Positions 42,200 through 54,656 are shown, counted from the stretch's first letter. The stretch is 64,000 nt of DNA from Distichodus sexfasciatus (GCA_032718565.1 JAVGVS010000795.1:1-64000), one strand, 5' to 3'. Notes: generated by a model not told the origin, from the letters alone. Made by a program: numbers and translations.

Positions 42200-43640
42200 C
42201 ACACACAAACAGTCTCGTTTTTCTACCTTTGTCAGGTCCTTCCTTTGAGTGCCATGATAACTTGATGTAAAAAAGCAACTAATACCTAACCCTAACCTTA
42301 ATCTCAGTAACTATTTTATGTTTTTTAGTTTCTCATATAAAAGCTGAAACTTTTCTTTCAAAGTGAAACAGTCCACACAAACAAAAATGTTTGCAAAATC
42401 AGATATTTTTATTGTTGTGGTCGTCACATATCGCATAAAACACACACAAACACACACAGTTTTGTCTTTCTATCTTTGTATGTCCTTATCCTGACTCCCA
42501 TGCTGACTAGATGTAAATAATACTACTGCTACCTAACTCAAACCTTAACCTGAGCCTCCTTTAGTTTCTCAATCCTAATACTTTTCACTTTTGAAAGTAA
42601 TCCGGTCGTCACAAAGCACGTCTGTAAAATCTGATGTTTCTGCTGTTGTGGTCCTCACACACCACGTATCGTTGTGGTCCTCACATGTTGCATAAAACAA
42701 ACACACAAAAACCTTAGTAACCAAAAGCAAATATTTTACCTCTTTTAGTTTCTCTCGCCCATAAAACCTTAAACTTTTCTATGAAAGCATTTTCCCTCAT
42801 ATGGACTGGTTCTCAAAAGCAATAATTCTCACCCCTAATCACATAAAACCTGAACATAAAACCTGAAAGTTAACCATTCATCACAAACAAAAATGTCCTC
42901 ACAAAGCAGGTGTGCAAAATCATACACACACACCTCAGTAACCAAAAGTAAACGTTTTAGTTTTTCCACAAATAATGTAAAACTTTCCTGTAAAGGCATT
43001 CTTTCCTTATGATGAGTTGTCTTAAACAAAAATGTCCTCATAAAGCCACAAAAATGCCGTTCTTATCTTTTAAGGAACAACTACATCCTCACAATCACCT
43101 AAATTTGGCCATACACTCACACACACCCCATGCAGGTCCGGGACACACTCCGGGACCAGATGGAGAGGAGCTGACTCAGCAAACTAGGAACAAGAAAGAG
43201 GATTGATCAGCAAAGTGAGATTTAATGCTGTGTAACGTATAGATTTGATCAAGTTTCAACTCCATTGTGTTGAATGAAAATGTAATGTTGTGTGACGTTG
43301 GACTTCGAGCTCTACAGAAAAAACAGAAATTTGAGGAGTGTAAGACAATCTTCCAGATGGCGTAAATGGCCGTGTTTGTGGTCATGTGGTCATTAGTTTG
43401 GGTGGTGTGTGTGTATGCGTCTGCAAGTATTTAGAAGGTTGTGAGGACCTGGTTGACCCCTAAAAGACTGATAAAACTATGATTGGTTAAATATTCGTGG
43501 CTTTGTGAGGGCAAATTAGTTTGTAAATACCAGTTGTCATGAGGAAAAAATAAGAGTAGAAAAAATGGCAGATTTTATGTAAAAATAGGTCAAAGATCAG
43601 CTTTGGGGTTAGGGTTATGTGCAGCTGTAGTATTATTTAC
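42200..43640. repeat. Cluster of CCTAACCCTAACC-containing repeat fragments
   Basis: At least four partial monomers in the same order: TGTCAGGTCCTT, GATGTAAA, TACCTAACCCTAACCTTAA, CTCAGTAAC, TTTTAGTTTCTC, AAACTTTTCTTTC, GGTCGTCACATATCGCATAA (about 42210-42450, 42470-42700, 42710-42800, 42930-43040). An inverted piece is near 43440-43640. Confidence 0.65.
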
Positions 43641-43659
43641 ATCCCGTGATTATAGTTGT

Positions 43660-44060
43660 GTAACAATACATTGATATACATCAAGATATACTTCATATTG
43701 ATGGTCGGCTCATGAATTGAATCATCAAAATTGTATCATAGCAGACTTTATGATATGATATCTATACAATGGGCAACAATTTGATGTCTGCCAATATCAC
43801 AATGTCTGCTGTGATACGATTTCAGTTCGGTTCCATTCAGGAGCCAGCAATCACAAACGTAAAATCACAAAACGCAACTAAAATTTCAACTGACATTTTT
43901 TTATTCTTGAGCTCAACCAGACCGTTAAGTGAAAAAAATACACCTGCTGTTCAATATAACATGATGTGTGACTGATGTTTTCATTCTGGATTGCTGCTAT
44001 GGGCCTGTTGATCACTGAATTAAGGTGTCAATGTGGAGTGATGTGTTGTGACATCCCTAA
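43660..44060. mobile_element. hAT-like MITE copy
   Basis: It runs from GTGTAACAATACATTGATAT to GATGTGTTGTGACATCCCTA. The block CACAATGTCTGCTGTGATAC then TTCAGGAGCCAGCAATC is the same family as 12858-13945 and 34091-34715. A further relative (CCAATAATTCCCTTATCGTG) ends near 44560. Confidence 0.6.
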
Positions 44061-44569
44061 TGTAAATAATACTACAGCCACAACTAACCCTAACCCTAAC
44101 TTTAACCTTAACCTTAATAACCAAATCTTTTAGTTTCTCACATAAAATCTGAATCTTTTCTATGAAACTGAACCGGTCCTTACAAAAATCTGATATTTTT
44201 ATTTTTCTGGTTACATATGCATGATAATATTGGAATCATATCAGAATCGCCTGATAATTGCTTTTTAATAAGTAATCAGCATCTGACCGATGCTTAAATT
44301 TGCCAGATATTTTATGACACATTTATTATACACCAGAAAGATAGAGCTTATGTCAGACAAGTCCAAAATCTTGTCTTATCACGCTCAACTCTGCCTGCAC
44401 CTGCCAAAAAGTTTGCCTCACTTAGCAAATGTGAGCTCGCACAAAGGCTGTGTCCCCTACTGCCGTACTGCTCATTTATCGGTATCTTAATCGTCAGATA
44501 AATGCATGAAATATATCAGATATCTGCATCAGCCAATAATTCCCTTATCGTGCATCCCTTGTTCTGGTC

Positions 44570-45465
44570 TTGATATATTGCATTAAAGACACAACACAAA
44601 CGTACATCTTGTCTTACTATATTTGTAGGTCCTTATAGTGACTTCCGTGGTGACATGATGTAAATGATGATACAGATTTTGGGAAGGTTATGGAATGAAA
44701 GAATTGAACGAAAAAACATAAAGATGAAAGAGTCTTAGAAAAAGAGTGTATGTTTGTTCTTTATGTAAAATCAATAATTTTACAGAATGGACACTAGATA
44801 AAAATGACAGACTTTCAATTGTTGTCCATTGAATAGATCTAATATTGTATTGTGATGAAACTTGCGGTTTACACCCCTAATAAACAACTGTTATTCCCCA
44901 CAAATCCAAAATCTTTCTCAAACAATGTCCAACTGTAAAACTGTCTGGATATTTAGAAAAAGTCAAGATGTAAGTAATGTCAGATGTAAGTAATTAAATG
45001 GTTTGATATCACACAGAAAAATCTTCCTATGAAATGCATTTTTGGTGTATTTTTCAAAGAACATTTTTGCCAATTACAATGCACATGTTGTTGAAACTCT
45101 GTTCAAATGAGCACAAGAAAGAAAAGCAAAATGGCTAGATTCTAAGACACAGAAAAACGAGTTTAGATCCTGCAAGAGGGTCAAAAAAGCATGTTCAGTC
45201 CATTACCATACCTCATCTACATGCCTTTTCCTATAAATATCTCCATTCAGCTCGTCTCACAGAGCAACAACAAAAATACCTAAAACGCCAGCTTCCGTCA
45301 TTCTCCGAAATCCTATAGTGTGGGCACTTACACACACACACAAAGGTAGGAGACGTGACCACAAGTGCGTGCACATCCGAGTCCATAGAATAATTTCCTG
45401 AAGCAAAATTACATTCTACACCAGTGCTCCATGAAGGCTTTTAGAGTCCCATTTTGCAGAATGCA
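44570..45465. other. Intergenic sequence, nothing recognised
   Basis: AT-rich, with only short CA runs. No exon, promoter or complete element was identified. Confidence 0.5.
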
Positions 45466-45469
45466 TTCA

Positions 45470-45808
45470 TTCCATTCCATTCATTTTCCGAACCGCTGTA
45501 ATCCCAGCTGGGGTCGCGGGGGGACCGGAGCCTATCCCGGCAACTTTCGGGTGCAAGGCGGGGACCAGCCCTGGGCAGGCGCCAACACAACGCAGGGTAC
45601 ACACAGTCACACCTTAAGGGCCAATTTAGAGTCGCCAATTAACCTATAACGCATGCCTTTGGACTGTGGGAGGAAACCGGAGCACCCGGAGGAAACCCAC
45701 GCGAACACGGGGAGAGCATGCAAACTCCACACAGAAAGGCCCCACGGCCGTCCCCGGGGTTCGAACCTAGGACCGTCTCGCTGTGAGGCGGCAGCTCTAA
45801 CCACCATG
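45470..45808 (-). mobile_element. tRNA-headed fish repeat, well preserved
   Basis: Minus strand: GTGGTTAGAGCTGCCGCCTC, then CCTAGGTTCGAACCCC, then TGGAGTTTGCATGCTCTCCC, GGTTTCCTCCCACAGTCC, ATTGGCGACTCTAAATTGG, CCGGGATAGGCTCCGGTCC and ACCCCAGCTGGGATTACAGC, ending GAAAATGAATGGAATGGA. The GATG-like tail and tRNA head suggest a retroposed element. A broken copy is at 3868-4316. Confidence 0.75.
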
Positions 45809-45809
45809 C

Positions 45810-47080
45810 AGAATGCATCAGATAGAATATCTTTACAATAAAAACCCCAGAATTTAGATTAATTTATGCACTTCACCACACATAATTATTCCATAAATAT
45901 ACACATTTACAGTTCCTCTATATAGTATAAATATACCACAGCAAGATCCATAACATAAATACATAACATATTTAACACAGAATATACACACACATAGACC
46001 ATATATGTACATAGTATATATAACATAGAGAAATGCAACATATGCTTCTACATATTTACTTTTAGTCTCTTGTAACATTTCTTTAACATAAAAGTAATAA
46101 ATTAAAAATATTTTGAAAAATTCTACTTGAATTTTGCCCGGCCTTCTCCTAATATCCACAATATCCCATAACATGCACATGTACACTTACAATTTAAGGG
46201 CATTTTTACATGTATGCAGATATTTTTATGCAGATAGTTTTAGCCGCCTCAAACGCACTTTTTTAAAACGTGAAGATTTTCCTTTTTTTAGATTTAGTTT
46301 CCTACAGCGTTTCTTCACCTCAAATGGTTTGTTAATATATGTTCAATTTGCAGTTTTAGGCATGAACCAAGGTGCATTTCACTAGATGTTATACTTATGT
46401 ACGTACCAAAGAGAGAATCTTGAGTCTTATAATGACTTGCAGATCTGTTAAAACGATTTTAGCATTATTCACACTACAGTTTCTATTATTTACGTAACAA
46501 CTGTCTAAAAATCATTTTGCATTGCTAGACATGTTTGCTTTAAATTAAAAAACTGCTTAATCATGTCCCAGTGTATTTCATTTTTTTAAATGATATTACA
46601 TCCAGTAATGGAAGAATGTGGAGCAAGCACTGATGGATGTACAGACTAAAAGTTTGATCTTTCCAACTATGGATTCCATTATGTGATAAATGTAATTCTC
46701 CACTGCTTCGCTTTTCATAATTTTTATTAGCTTTTAGCAGTTCAATACACTATCATCCTGGATCGCTAGGTAGTGTTCAGTAAACACTAACACGAGTGCT
46801 TGCAGCATCAACTTTTTACGCATCTTAAATTAAAAATGTCTCTGAAACACTGGCAGTGGCTTATGAAAGTTTAATTGTAGCATACAAAATATATCAGGGC
46901 AGAGTGAACATGTGCCTCTAGTTCTCCAGCACATTAAGGCAGAAGTAAGTATAAAAGTGGGATGTGGCACAGTCTGAGATGGACATAGCAATGCCTCAGG
47001 GTCTCTACAGGACAGCTCAGTTGCAACGAGGGGTAGAGTTACAGAAAAACAGGGACATTATATGTGTTAGAAAATGCTGG
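45810..47080. other. Intergenic sequence, nothing recognised
   Basis: AT-rich, with no coding or repeat family that I can name beyond TATA/CACA runs near 45990-46025. Confidence 0.5.
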
Positions 47081-47081
47081 G

Positions 47082-47286
47082 CCAGTTGGTGGCGTAACAG
47101 TAGGGTGTTAGCCCGTGATCAGAAGGTTGCGGCTTCGAATCCAGGTATTCATGAGCAAGGCACCGTCCCCAAGCACTGCTCCCCACTGCTCCTTCACATA
47201 TGGGCCAAATGCAGAGGTCACATTTTGTTGTGGTGCACTGTGTGCTGTGCTGTGGTGTGTTCACGATGACACCTTCACTTTCAGTG
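47082..47286 (+). mobile_element. tRNA-derived SINE, copy E
   Basis: GGGCCAGTTGGTGGCGTAAC, GCGGCTTCGAATCCAGG (B-box-like), GCAAGGCACCGTCCCCAAGC, AAATGCAGAGGTCACATTTT and GTGCTGTGCTGTGGTGTGTT-CACGATGACACCTTCACTTTC. Confidence 0.8.
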
Positions 47287-48039
47287 GCACTGACCACGGA
47301 GGCAGAGCTGGAGGATGCAGAGCTAAAGACGTTAAGATTTGAACAGAATGGCCAGGATTAGGAATGAGTATGTAAGAGGGCGATTTGGGGCATGAGAAAG
47401 GACATGCAATGGCTGGCTTGAAAGAGGAAAATGTGGAGGACAGGAATAAATGGAGACAGTTGAACCATTGTGGTGACCCCTTGTGCGAGATCAACGATCA
47501 AGAGAAATGGGACACACCTGAGCTGGTGTTGCTGTGAATACATATGTAAATGTGATATGTCAGTTATTTCAGTGAATATCGCCCCGTTGTCAAGTCTCTG
47601 CTTTAACATGGCTTAAGCTCCAGTAGCAACATTATGACCGATGAAACATGAATTTTAATAGCTTAATCAAGTGTAACATTAATGCAATGTATAATCACAA
47701 CCGAATAATACAAAATAAACTGCAATGGGTCTCTTACAGGTAGAGATAATTAGAAAATAATTATCTCAAAATAGCAGCAGGGTGAACCTAAAATAAGCGT
47801 TACACCTCTAACATGGTTTAATTAACATGGTAATCTTTAATAAAGGGCCATATTTCAGTCATATGTTTCATCATTGAAGTTTACTTTAAAATACGGTTCA
47901 AATATCGTATCGTCTCGTTCTCGTGAACCCAGTATCGTGTATCGTCTCGTCTCGTGAGCTGAGTGTCTTGTCACACCCCTAAAATATACACATTTATGGA
48001 ATTTTGTAGAAACTCTTATCCAGAGCGACTTCCATTTTA

Positions 48040-48190
48040 CTACTTTGAGAGACGGTTTTCTCTGAGAGGAAGTTGTAGTTAAGGTTCTTGCTCAGGGACC
48101 AAGAGCTGGTAGTGCTGGAGGTAGGATTTGAACCTATGACCTCTTGGCCCAGAAGTGAATATTCTTTCCACTAGACCACCATCACCCATG
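48040..48190 (-). repeat. tRNA-like repeat
   Basis: Minus strand: GATGGTGGTCTAGTGGAAAG, then CCAAGAGGTCATAGGTTCAA-ATCCTACC. It has A- and B-box-like segments but a poor acceptor stem, then a body with GAACCTTAACTACAACTTCC. It reads as a SINE head rather than a functional tRNA gene. A fragment with GACCTCTTGGTCCATAGGCG is at 1895-1920. Confidence 0.55.
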
Positions 48191-48286
48191 TAATATAAAG
48201 AGACATAAGCTGCTGAAGAGCGCCCACACTTTTTAATAAATAAAATGAGAAATAAAGCCCCCTATGTATGTATGTGTGTGTTTGTA

Positions 48287-48317
<31 letters not shown>

Positions 48318-48339
48318 CCATGTATTAATCACATTGTGG

Positions 48340-48595
48340 GGACCTTTTTGTCCCCTTAAATCACTTTTATCTGTTTTTTTGGGTTTTGTGGGGACATTTG
48401 AGAGGTCCCCATGAGGAGAAATGACTTTATAGAAAATGTGCTTGTTTTATTTGAGAAACTAAAAGAGGTAAAAGATGTGTTTTTGGTTACTGAGGTTAAG
48501 GTTAGAGTTAGGATTAGGTGTAGGTGTAAAATCATGTACTTTAGTCATTATGGGAGCCTATGGAAAGACCTCACAAAGACAATGTCACAAGACTC

Positions 48596-48600
<5 letters not shown>
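48340..48600 (-). repeat. Inverted copy of the 2100-2298 repeat
   Basis: GAGAGGTCCCCATGAGGAGA, GACTTTATAGAAAATGTGCT, AAAGAGGTAAAAGATGTG and GGTTAAGGTTAGAGTTAGGA mirror 2100-2298. A GT array precedes it (48276-48317) and GT/GA arrays follow (48597-48638). Confidence 0.75.
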
Positions 48601-48638
<38 letters not shown>

Positions 48639-48845
48639 TTCTCTTGGATTGGGAAGTTCTGTGGGATGGAGTTGTATAGGTGGAGCCCAGAGCAATGTCC
48701 ATTCAGTAGTTATTACTACACACGGACACAGAAACACACACTGTCGCGCGACTTTAAGGAACGTCCTCGCGCGCCTTGAAACCATTTACTCCATCTGCTG
48801 TGTTTTTACCTAAATCCGCAGATTGGTACTCCGTCATACAACCTA

Positions 48846-48871
48846 CACACACACTCACACACACACACACT

Positions 48872-48902
<31 letters not shown>

Positions 48903-49017
48903 ACACACACACACTCCTCACTCACTCACACACACACACACACAGGCGCGCGCACAGCCTCGGTAATGCAGGAGCTTTGGCCCGGATCACGCACCTGTTG
49001 TTTATTAACAAATAAAA

Positions 49018-49076
<59 letters not shown>

Positions 49077-49077
49077 G
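48846..49077. repeat. CA array followed by (AAAT)n array
   Basis: (CA)n with CTCA interruptions at 48846-48942, a short unique stretch, then about 17 AAAT units at 49009-49077. Another GT array is at 49136-49162. Confidence 0.95.
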
Positions 49078-49131
49078 TGACGCAAATCACGCGCGGCCAG
49101 CCTCACCGACTAGCCCTCGTTCAAGAACAGC

Positions 49132-49168
<37 letters not shown>

Positions 49169-49439
49169 AGTGTGTGTGCTCACAACCCACGAGTACACGC
49201 TGTACTTTTAGAAGTTGGCGTCTCATAGTTAGTAATATTTTTCTAAAATACTTTTAATCACAAACCGGTTTCTGATAGTTTAATATATATTTTAAATATA
49301 CTTTTTTATGGCACTTATTGATTAGCTGTACAAACTGGCGTCTAATATCTATTAATATTTTAATACATTTTTATTAATAACTAATTGTTTTATAAACCTG
49401 CGTTTAATAATTATTCTGTCAAATTATTTCTATTAATCA

Positions 49440-49714
49440 CTTTTTTTCTTCACGACTTCCGGTAAGCGCGGGACTTGTGGCTCTCGTGATAGTGGAGCTG
49501 ATCTGCGGAGCGTCACGTATGGACGCGTTTTCCCCGGTACATCCTCGCGCTCAGGTAGACGCACCTGCCGTCCGTGTGGCGCGCGACGGATGGAGCGGAG
49601 CGCGCGAGCCTTAACGGGAGTGCGCGTGGAGGGCGCGAGGGAATCACGTAGTGATTTTTTTTGGTTGTTGTTGTGTTTTACTTTTACAACCGAGATCATC
49701 GATGCTGACTCCCG
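49440..49714 (+). promoter_or_regulatory. CpG-rich putative promoter and first exon of the LINGO gene
   Basis: This is the only strong CpG cluster between ppp2ca and the LINGO exon (GCGCGCGACGG, GGAGCGCGCGAGCC, GTGCGCGTGGAGGGCGCG). It ends in a good donor CTCCCG|GTAAGA at 49714/49715. The LINGO coding exon opens with a splice acceptor, so an upstream 5'UTR exon must exist on the plus strand. The exon start is not defined. Confidence 0.5.
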
Positions 49715-51285
49715 GTAAGAATCAGTTTCTCTTATTCCCAGCTGCTTAATGTTGTGTTTTAATGAAGTTTTGTGCTGCTTTTTAGACAGGCGGATGGTAT
49801 GCAGAATTATTATTTACTCGCAGTAAACATCAGATTAAATATCCTGATAATAAAAAAAGACAAAAACGGAAAGAACACTACAAAACTCCCACATTTTAAT
49901 CTGCTCCGCCATGATTTAATCTGATTCATCTGATCCAAGATGGTCAAATCTTCAAAACACATCTTAAATTTATTACAAATAAAGCTGGATGTAAAATTAA
50001 TTTAATTAATTCATTTTATAATCCCACTTGCTACTGCAGTGTCTAAAACGGAAATTAAATATAAAGTCTCCCAGATTTCCCTCTGCCAGTTTATTAAAGT
50101 AGATAAACAAAATGATTTTGTCTTGTCTGTTTTGGGAGATTAAAAAATCAAAATATATGGAGGAAAATAAATTCCCCTTAAAATATAATTGTTTCATTTA
50201 TAGGGCTGTAATACTACAGTCAACATTTGTCAGCAATGTCAATGTCAATGTCAACATTTACACACTATTTATACTGTACTATCACTGTAGTTTCAATATG
50301 CTTAGGGATACGTAGCCCAACCCATAAATATTCAATGGTTAAGGCAGGAGTTTGCAGTGATTTATATATAGTTCAGAATATATATATAAATATATATATA
50401 TATGCATATATATCATGTATTAACACAGACATGTTTTGTTCAAGATTCAAGACTCTTACTTGTTTTATACAGAGTTCCACAAGCACAACATGCAGTAGAA
50501 TGTCAACCTGCTTCACTCCTAATACTGTGAAAGTATTTTTTAAAAGATGAGCAAATAGACTAAATGAAAGATCTAGAGTAATGCAAAAATATTTAAAAAT
50601 ATTTATTTCAAAATACAATGATATTCTTTGATAAGTTGTTACAATGTGTAAATTAAAATATTTTAATGTGCATTAAAGTGCAGTGAGTAATGGTTTTGCG
50701 TGATGGACCACTTCTGAGAATTTGTGCTATTAAGAAAAAGTAAAAACTGTGTTGTCATGTTGAGAAGTCATATAGGACAGAAACTCCTTCTGTGTCTGTT
50801 ATGGCTGTGATGCTTCTACAATGTTGGTCTCATTTCAGCTTTTCTTGACATTTAGTAGACGTGTATCTGATGAAGTGTGTAGATTCAACAAGTCAGCAAA
50901 CCTGGCGGTGACAGCAAGTCAGTATGATAAAATGATATGATAATTAACCATCAGGGGTCAGGAGTCGTCTTGCTATCAGGAGGAAGATTACAGGTGCTAC
51001 TGTAACATGGGTTGAGAGTTGGTGTTGGAGCTGTGTTCCTAAGTATGCAGGTGTGAATAATTTAGACAGACACACCGGAGCTGTGTCATGCTGGCCGGAA
51101 TCCATCCTTCGTGTGTGTGTGTTTTAGTTAGGTAACTCCCACACTGCCAACGCTCAGTTACACAAAGTGCCCACTGGAGTCCCGGAATCTCACACAGAGA
51201 CACTCCCACGACTGCCACCATACACTCTCCCCTCTCTGTTTCTCTCTTTCTCTCTCAAAAGCACATGCACACAAAATCTATATAA
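49715..51285. other. Putative LINGO intron, nothing recognised
   Basis: AT-rich, with short TATA and CATATA runs near 50380-50412. No exon-like segment was identified. Confidence 0.5.
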
Positions 51286-51289
51286 TACC

Positions 51290-51735
51290 AATGCATAATC
51301 TAAATAACACAGTACACTATGCTGTATTATACTATATTACTACATTACATTATACCACACTATACTATACTGTACTGTTATATTATAGTATATAGTGTAT
51401 ATGCTACACTATACTGTAGTGTCCTTTATCATACTATGCTATGTTGTATTTTACTACACTACACTACACCTTGAAATGGAAACAATCTTGAATCGTGAAT
51501 TATACTTTTCTACGTTACACTCTACATTGCCATGCTGCACTACACTATGCTATACTATACTAAACTATTCTTTACTATGATGTGCTATACTATATTGTAC
51601 TCCGATATACTACACTTATATACATTTCAGTATAGTATACTTATATTATACCACACTATACTGTACTGTACTATGCTATGTTATACTATATTACTCTATA
51701 CGATACTAAACTACCCTATACTATGCTGTGCGGAA
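51290..51735. repeat. Degenerate ACTAT/CTATA pentanucleotide-like array
   Basis: About 440 bp of TACTATACTATGCTATAC text with CTACACTACACT stretches, on a roughly 5-bp and 10-bp beat. Flanking sequence is unique-looking. Confidence 0.8.
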
Positions 51736-51739
51736 TTTG

Positions 51740-52850
51740 TGGGTGAGTGACTAAATATCAAATGAGCTACTACTTAATTAGTGCATCTAGTTTAAATAAC
51801 GCATTTCATGACTTAAACTGTCTGAATTTTATCATTTACGTTTTTAATGAATTGTGCCGGACGTTTAAATGTAACTCTTTCAAAGTCCATTGTGATGCTG
51901 CTGCATTTTCCAGCTTTATGATCTAGGACTCTGATTGAAACAAGATGTTAATGAACAACTCATGTCAAACATACATTTCATGTCCTTTAAAAATATATAA
52001 TTTCCTATTTCAACTTCAGTCCAAAATCATAATATAAATTGGAAGTGCTGTGGTGAGATTTTTATATGTTTGACCATATACCACATTAACATGTGACCAT
52101 ATTAAAAAGTAATTTTCACATTGAGTTACTACCAAAAGAAATAAATTAAGCAGTATTTTTTGTTTTTGGAATAACCATTTGTCTTGGCCATAATATTTTA
52201 TTTTTGGAGGAGAAACAGAAAGAAACTTTAGGCGTATGAGGCATATAAAGCACAATGTGTGTGATAGTGTCAAAGATGTTGGAAAGTCATGTGTCTCGTC
52301 CAGGTAAAGCATGAAATCGCAGATCATTTGGAAGCAGAAATCTATCAGATAGTAGTCACTAAATTCCGGTCTGCTACACCAAAATGAAGCTATAAGAAGG
52401 AAAATGAGATTGGATTAGAAATGTGAACCAATCACATGAGTGAAGTGCTGGTATAGAGTCTGATGGCGTGGGCACTGTTCAATGAAAACATTACATAAGG
52501 TAATTGCTATATATAACATAACATTGACATCATGTGTAATCTTGGGCTAAACCTCACCCACGCCAGTGTGTCTATAGAATCATTTTTATTATGATGTTAC
52601 AGGGGATTTGAAGAGAGTGGTTACAAAAGGTAAAGACACAGGTCGAGTTTGGAGGAGAGATAAATCAGAAAAAGTCTGGAGTGTTTAGTACTGAGTATTC
52701 TTAAAGGACAGTAAGACCAGTGAGGAAGTATCTTGTTTTTCCTTCTTCTCCTTCTTTCTCCACCTCACTTTTTGTCGTAGAGACATCATTTAAGACTTAA
52801 AATGTTCAACTTCTTGAGAAGTGTGCTATTAAAGGTCTTGATAACTAGGG
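51740..52850. other. Intergenic or intronic sequence, nothing recognised
   Basis: AT-rich sequence without coding exons or recognisable element ends. Confidence 0.5.
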
Positions 52851-53680
52851 TTGTAATTCAAACCTTTAATCATGATACAATATTATACCTATTAAATGTA
52901 CTACGTTTTGATTTCTGCCGATATAACAAAGTCTGATACGATACAATTTCGATTTGATCCCATTCAGGACTCAGCGATCGATATGAGACCATATGCAGAT
53001 TGCTGATGCAACTGGGCAGCAACCGCTTAACTGTGCATCATAACTTTATTTAATCTTTATATAAATAAACAACCACTTGCAAACGCATCGCTAGCCTTGA
53101 TAAGTATCTAACCGAATTGCGGGTCTTAATAAGAAAAAGAATAGCAGATATGAGCAAACAGTTGATAGGACAATATTAATTAATGTTTAGTTTAGATGAA
53201 TAATTATCTTACCTCCATAATACCTTCCCACGGTGACAGATTGTTGTGTGCTATCCAATTGCTGGAAAATTTAGAGTCTTCCCAATAAAAAAACTGGCGT
53301 AATGACAGGAGCTAGGTGGCGCAGTAACATACAGTATTTAACCAGTAGAAGCTGCTATTTGGCCTCATCGTGATGCAGTCTTCTTTTACTGTCTACAGAT
53401 GTGTGGATGTGGCAGGATTTTTATTTTATAATTTTTTTTCCGGGGCGACATAGTTAAGGCATTTGTTGTCAAGGCGGCCGCTCTGCAGGAAACCCTGGCT
53501 AGGTATGCAGGTGGGCTTTAGGTCTTTTCCTAGAAAAAGTGGCTCTTACTTTGACGTTATTTGACGTAACAATATGAAAAATGTCTGTTCGATGTTTTAC
53601 ATTTTGGATCAATGTTATGGGATTGTTGATGAGTGAATAATTGTACTGATGTATATTGATGACCCAACTGTTCCCTCTAT
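52850..53680. mobile_element. hAT-like element copy, degraded
   Basis: It runs from GGGTTGTAATTCAAACCTTT to GTACTGATGTATATTGATGA. The block AACAAAGTCTGATACGATAC then TTCAGGACTCAGCGATC places it in the family of the nsd1 intron-2 element. Bases 53700-53750 (TTAGCAGACGCTCTTATCCA) are a separate retroposon-tail fragment. Confidence 0.6.
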
Positions 53681-53794
53681 TTTTTAAATAATTTCTCTCA
53701 TTTACAGCATTTAGCAGACGCTCTTATCCAGAGCGAATCCTCCGACTTTTTGCTATAGCCAAGCAATGAAGAATGTAATGAATGTATGCCAAAA

Positions 53795-53975
53795 TGCCCA
53801 CTAGTTCACTAGTAAGGGCGTTTTCACCTTACTAGTTTAACTAGTAAGGGATAATTGTTCACTACTGACACTAGTGAGAGTCTATTTGCCCTTTACTAGT
53901 TAACCAGTGAGGCTCAAAATGTGCACTAGTTAACTAGTGATGGACAAAATGAAGACTAGTTAACTAGTTGAAGTG
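53795..53975. repeat. Array of ACTAGTTAACTAGT-type palindromes
   Basis: Six palindromic cores spaced about 28-38 bp: CACTAGTTCACTAGTAAGG, TTACTAGTTTAACTAGTAAG, GACACTAGTGAGAG, TTTACTAGTTAACCAGTGAG, CACTAGTTAACTAGTGATGG, GACTAGTTAACTAGTTG. AT-rich spacers with GGACAAAATG-like text separate the later ones. Confidence 0.8.
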
Positions 53976-54276
53976 TCTAGTCCTCTACTACTCCACGGGC
54001 AACTGAGCCTATCAGAGGCCACTTCTGCCAATTCAGAAACTCCTGATTTTTTTGTAACAATGTTGTATGTTGTCATGCATTTGTCATGCTACAGTGTTTC
54101 CAGTAACAAATCAGGTTCGCAACTGATAATTGTCTGAAAAAACGTAGTTAGTAGTATCACAAATTAACTAGCCAATCCCCAACGCTGGCTGAGAGTCTTG
54201 AACAGTGACATTTAATATATATATATGTTAACGTTCTTCTTTGCTCCTCTTCCTGTCGCTTTCTCTTTCTAACCAG

Positions 54277-54348
54277 GCTGAAGGTGGGCCTGAGGGAGTT
54301 TGCCTGCAAGCTGATGGTTATGTGAATCTGCAGCTGTTTGGCCTGTAG
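54277..54348 (+). other. Putative non-coding 5'UTR exon of the LINGO gene
   Basis: A long pyrimidine tract (TTTGCTCCTCTTCCTGTCGC-TTTCTCTTTCTAACCAG) precedes 54277, and the near-perfect donor CTGTAG|GTGAGT follows 54348. The 72-bp segment is GC-richer than its surroundings. It contains ATG GTT ATG TGA, a minimal upstream ORF. Position and strand fit a middle leader exon between 49714 and 55804. Confidence 0.5.
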
Positions 54349-54656
54349 GTGAGTGTGTGAGTGGGAACAGCGGGAACTTAGTGAGGTGTCGGAAGAGAGA
54401 ACAAGGTTAAAGAAGAGGGTGTCTACTTCTGATCGACCATTCAAAAGCCTGGTTCATGCTGTGAGATTTGCTAAGTGGCAAAAAAGCAGAGTTGAATTAA
54501 ACAAGTTCTGACTTGTTTTAATTATTGAACACAGCTTGAAAGAATTTAGAGTGCTATTTAAGATTGGCCTGGGCTTTTGGGACTTACTTAGATGTGCTCT
54601 CCTCATCTTAAGAATTTAGGTGTGAATTTAGCTGATCTACCTAAATTAGGCCCCAT

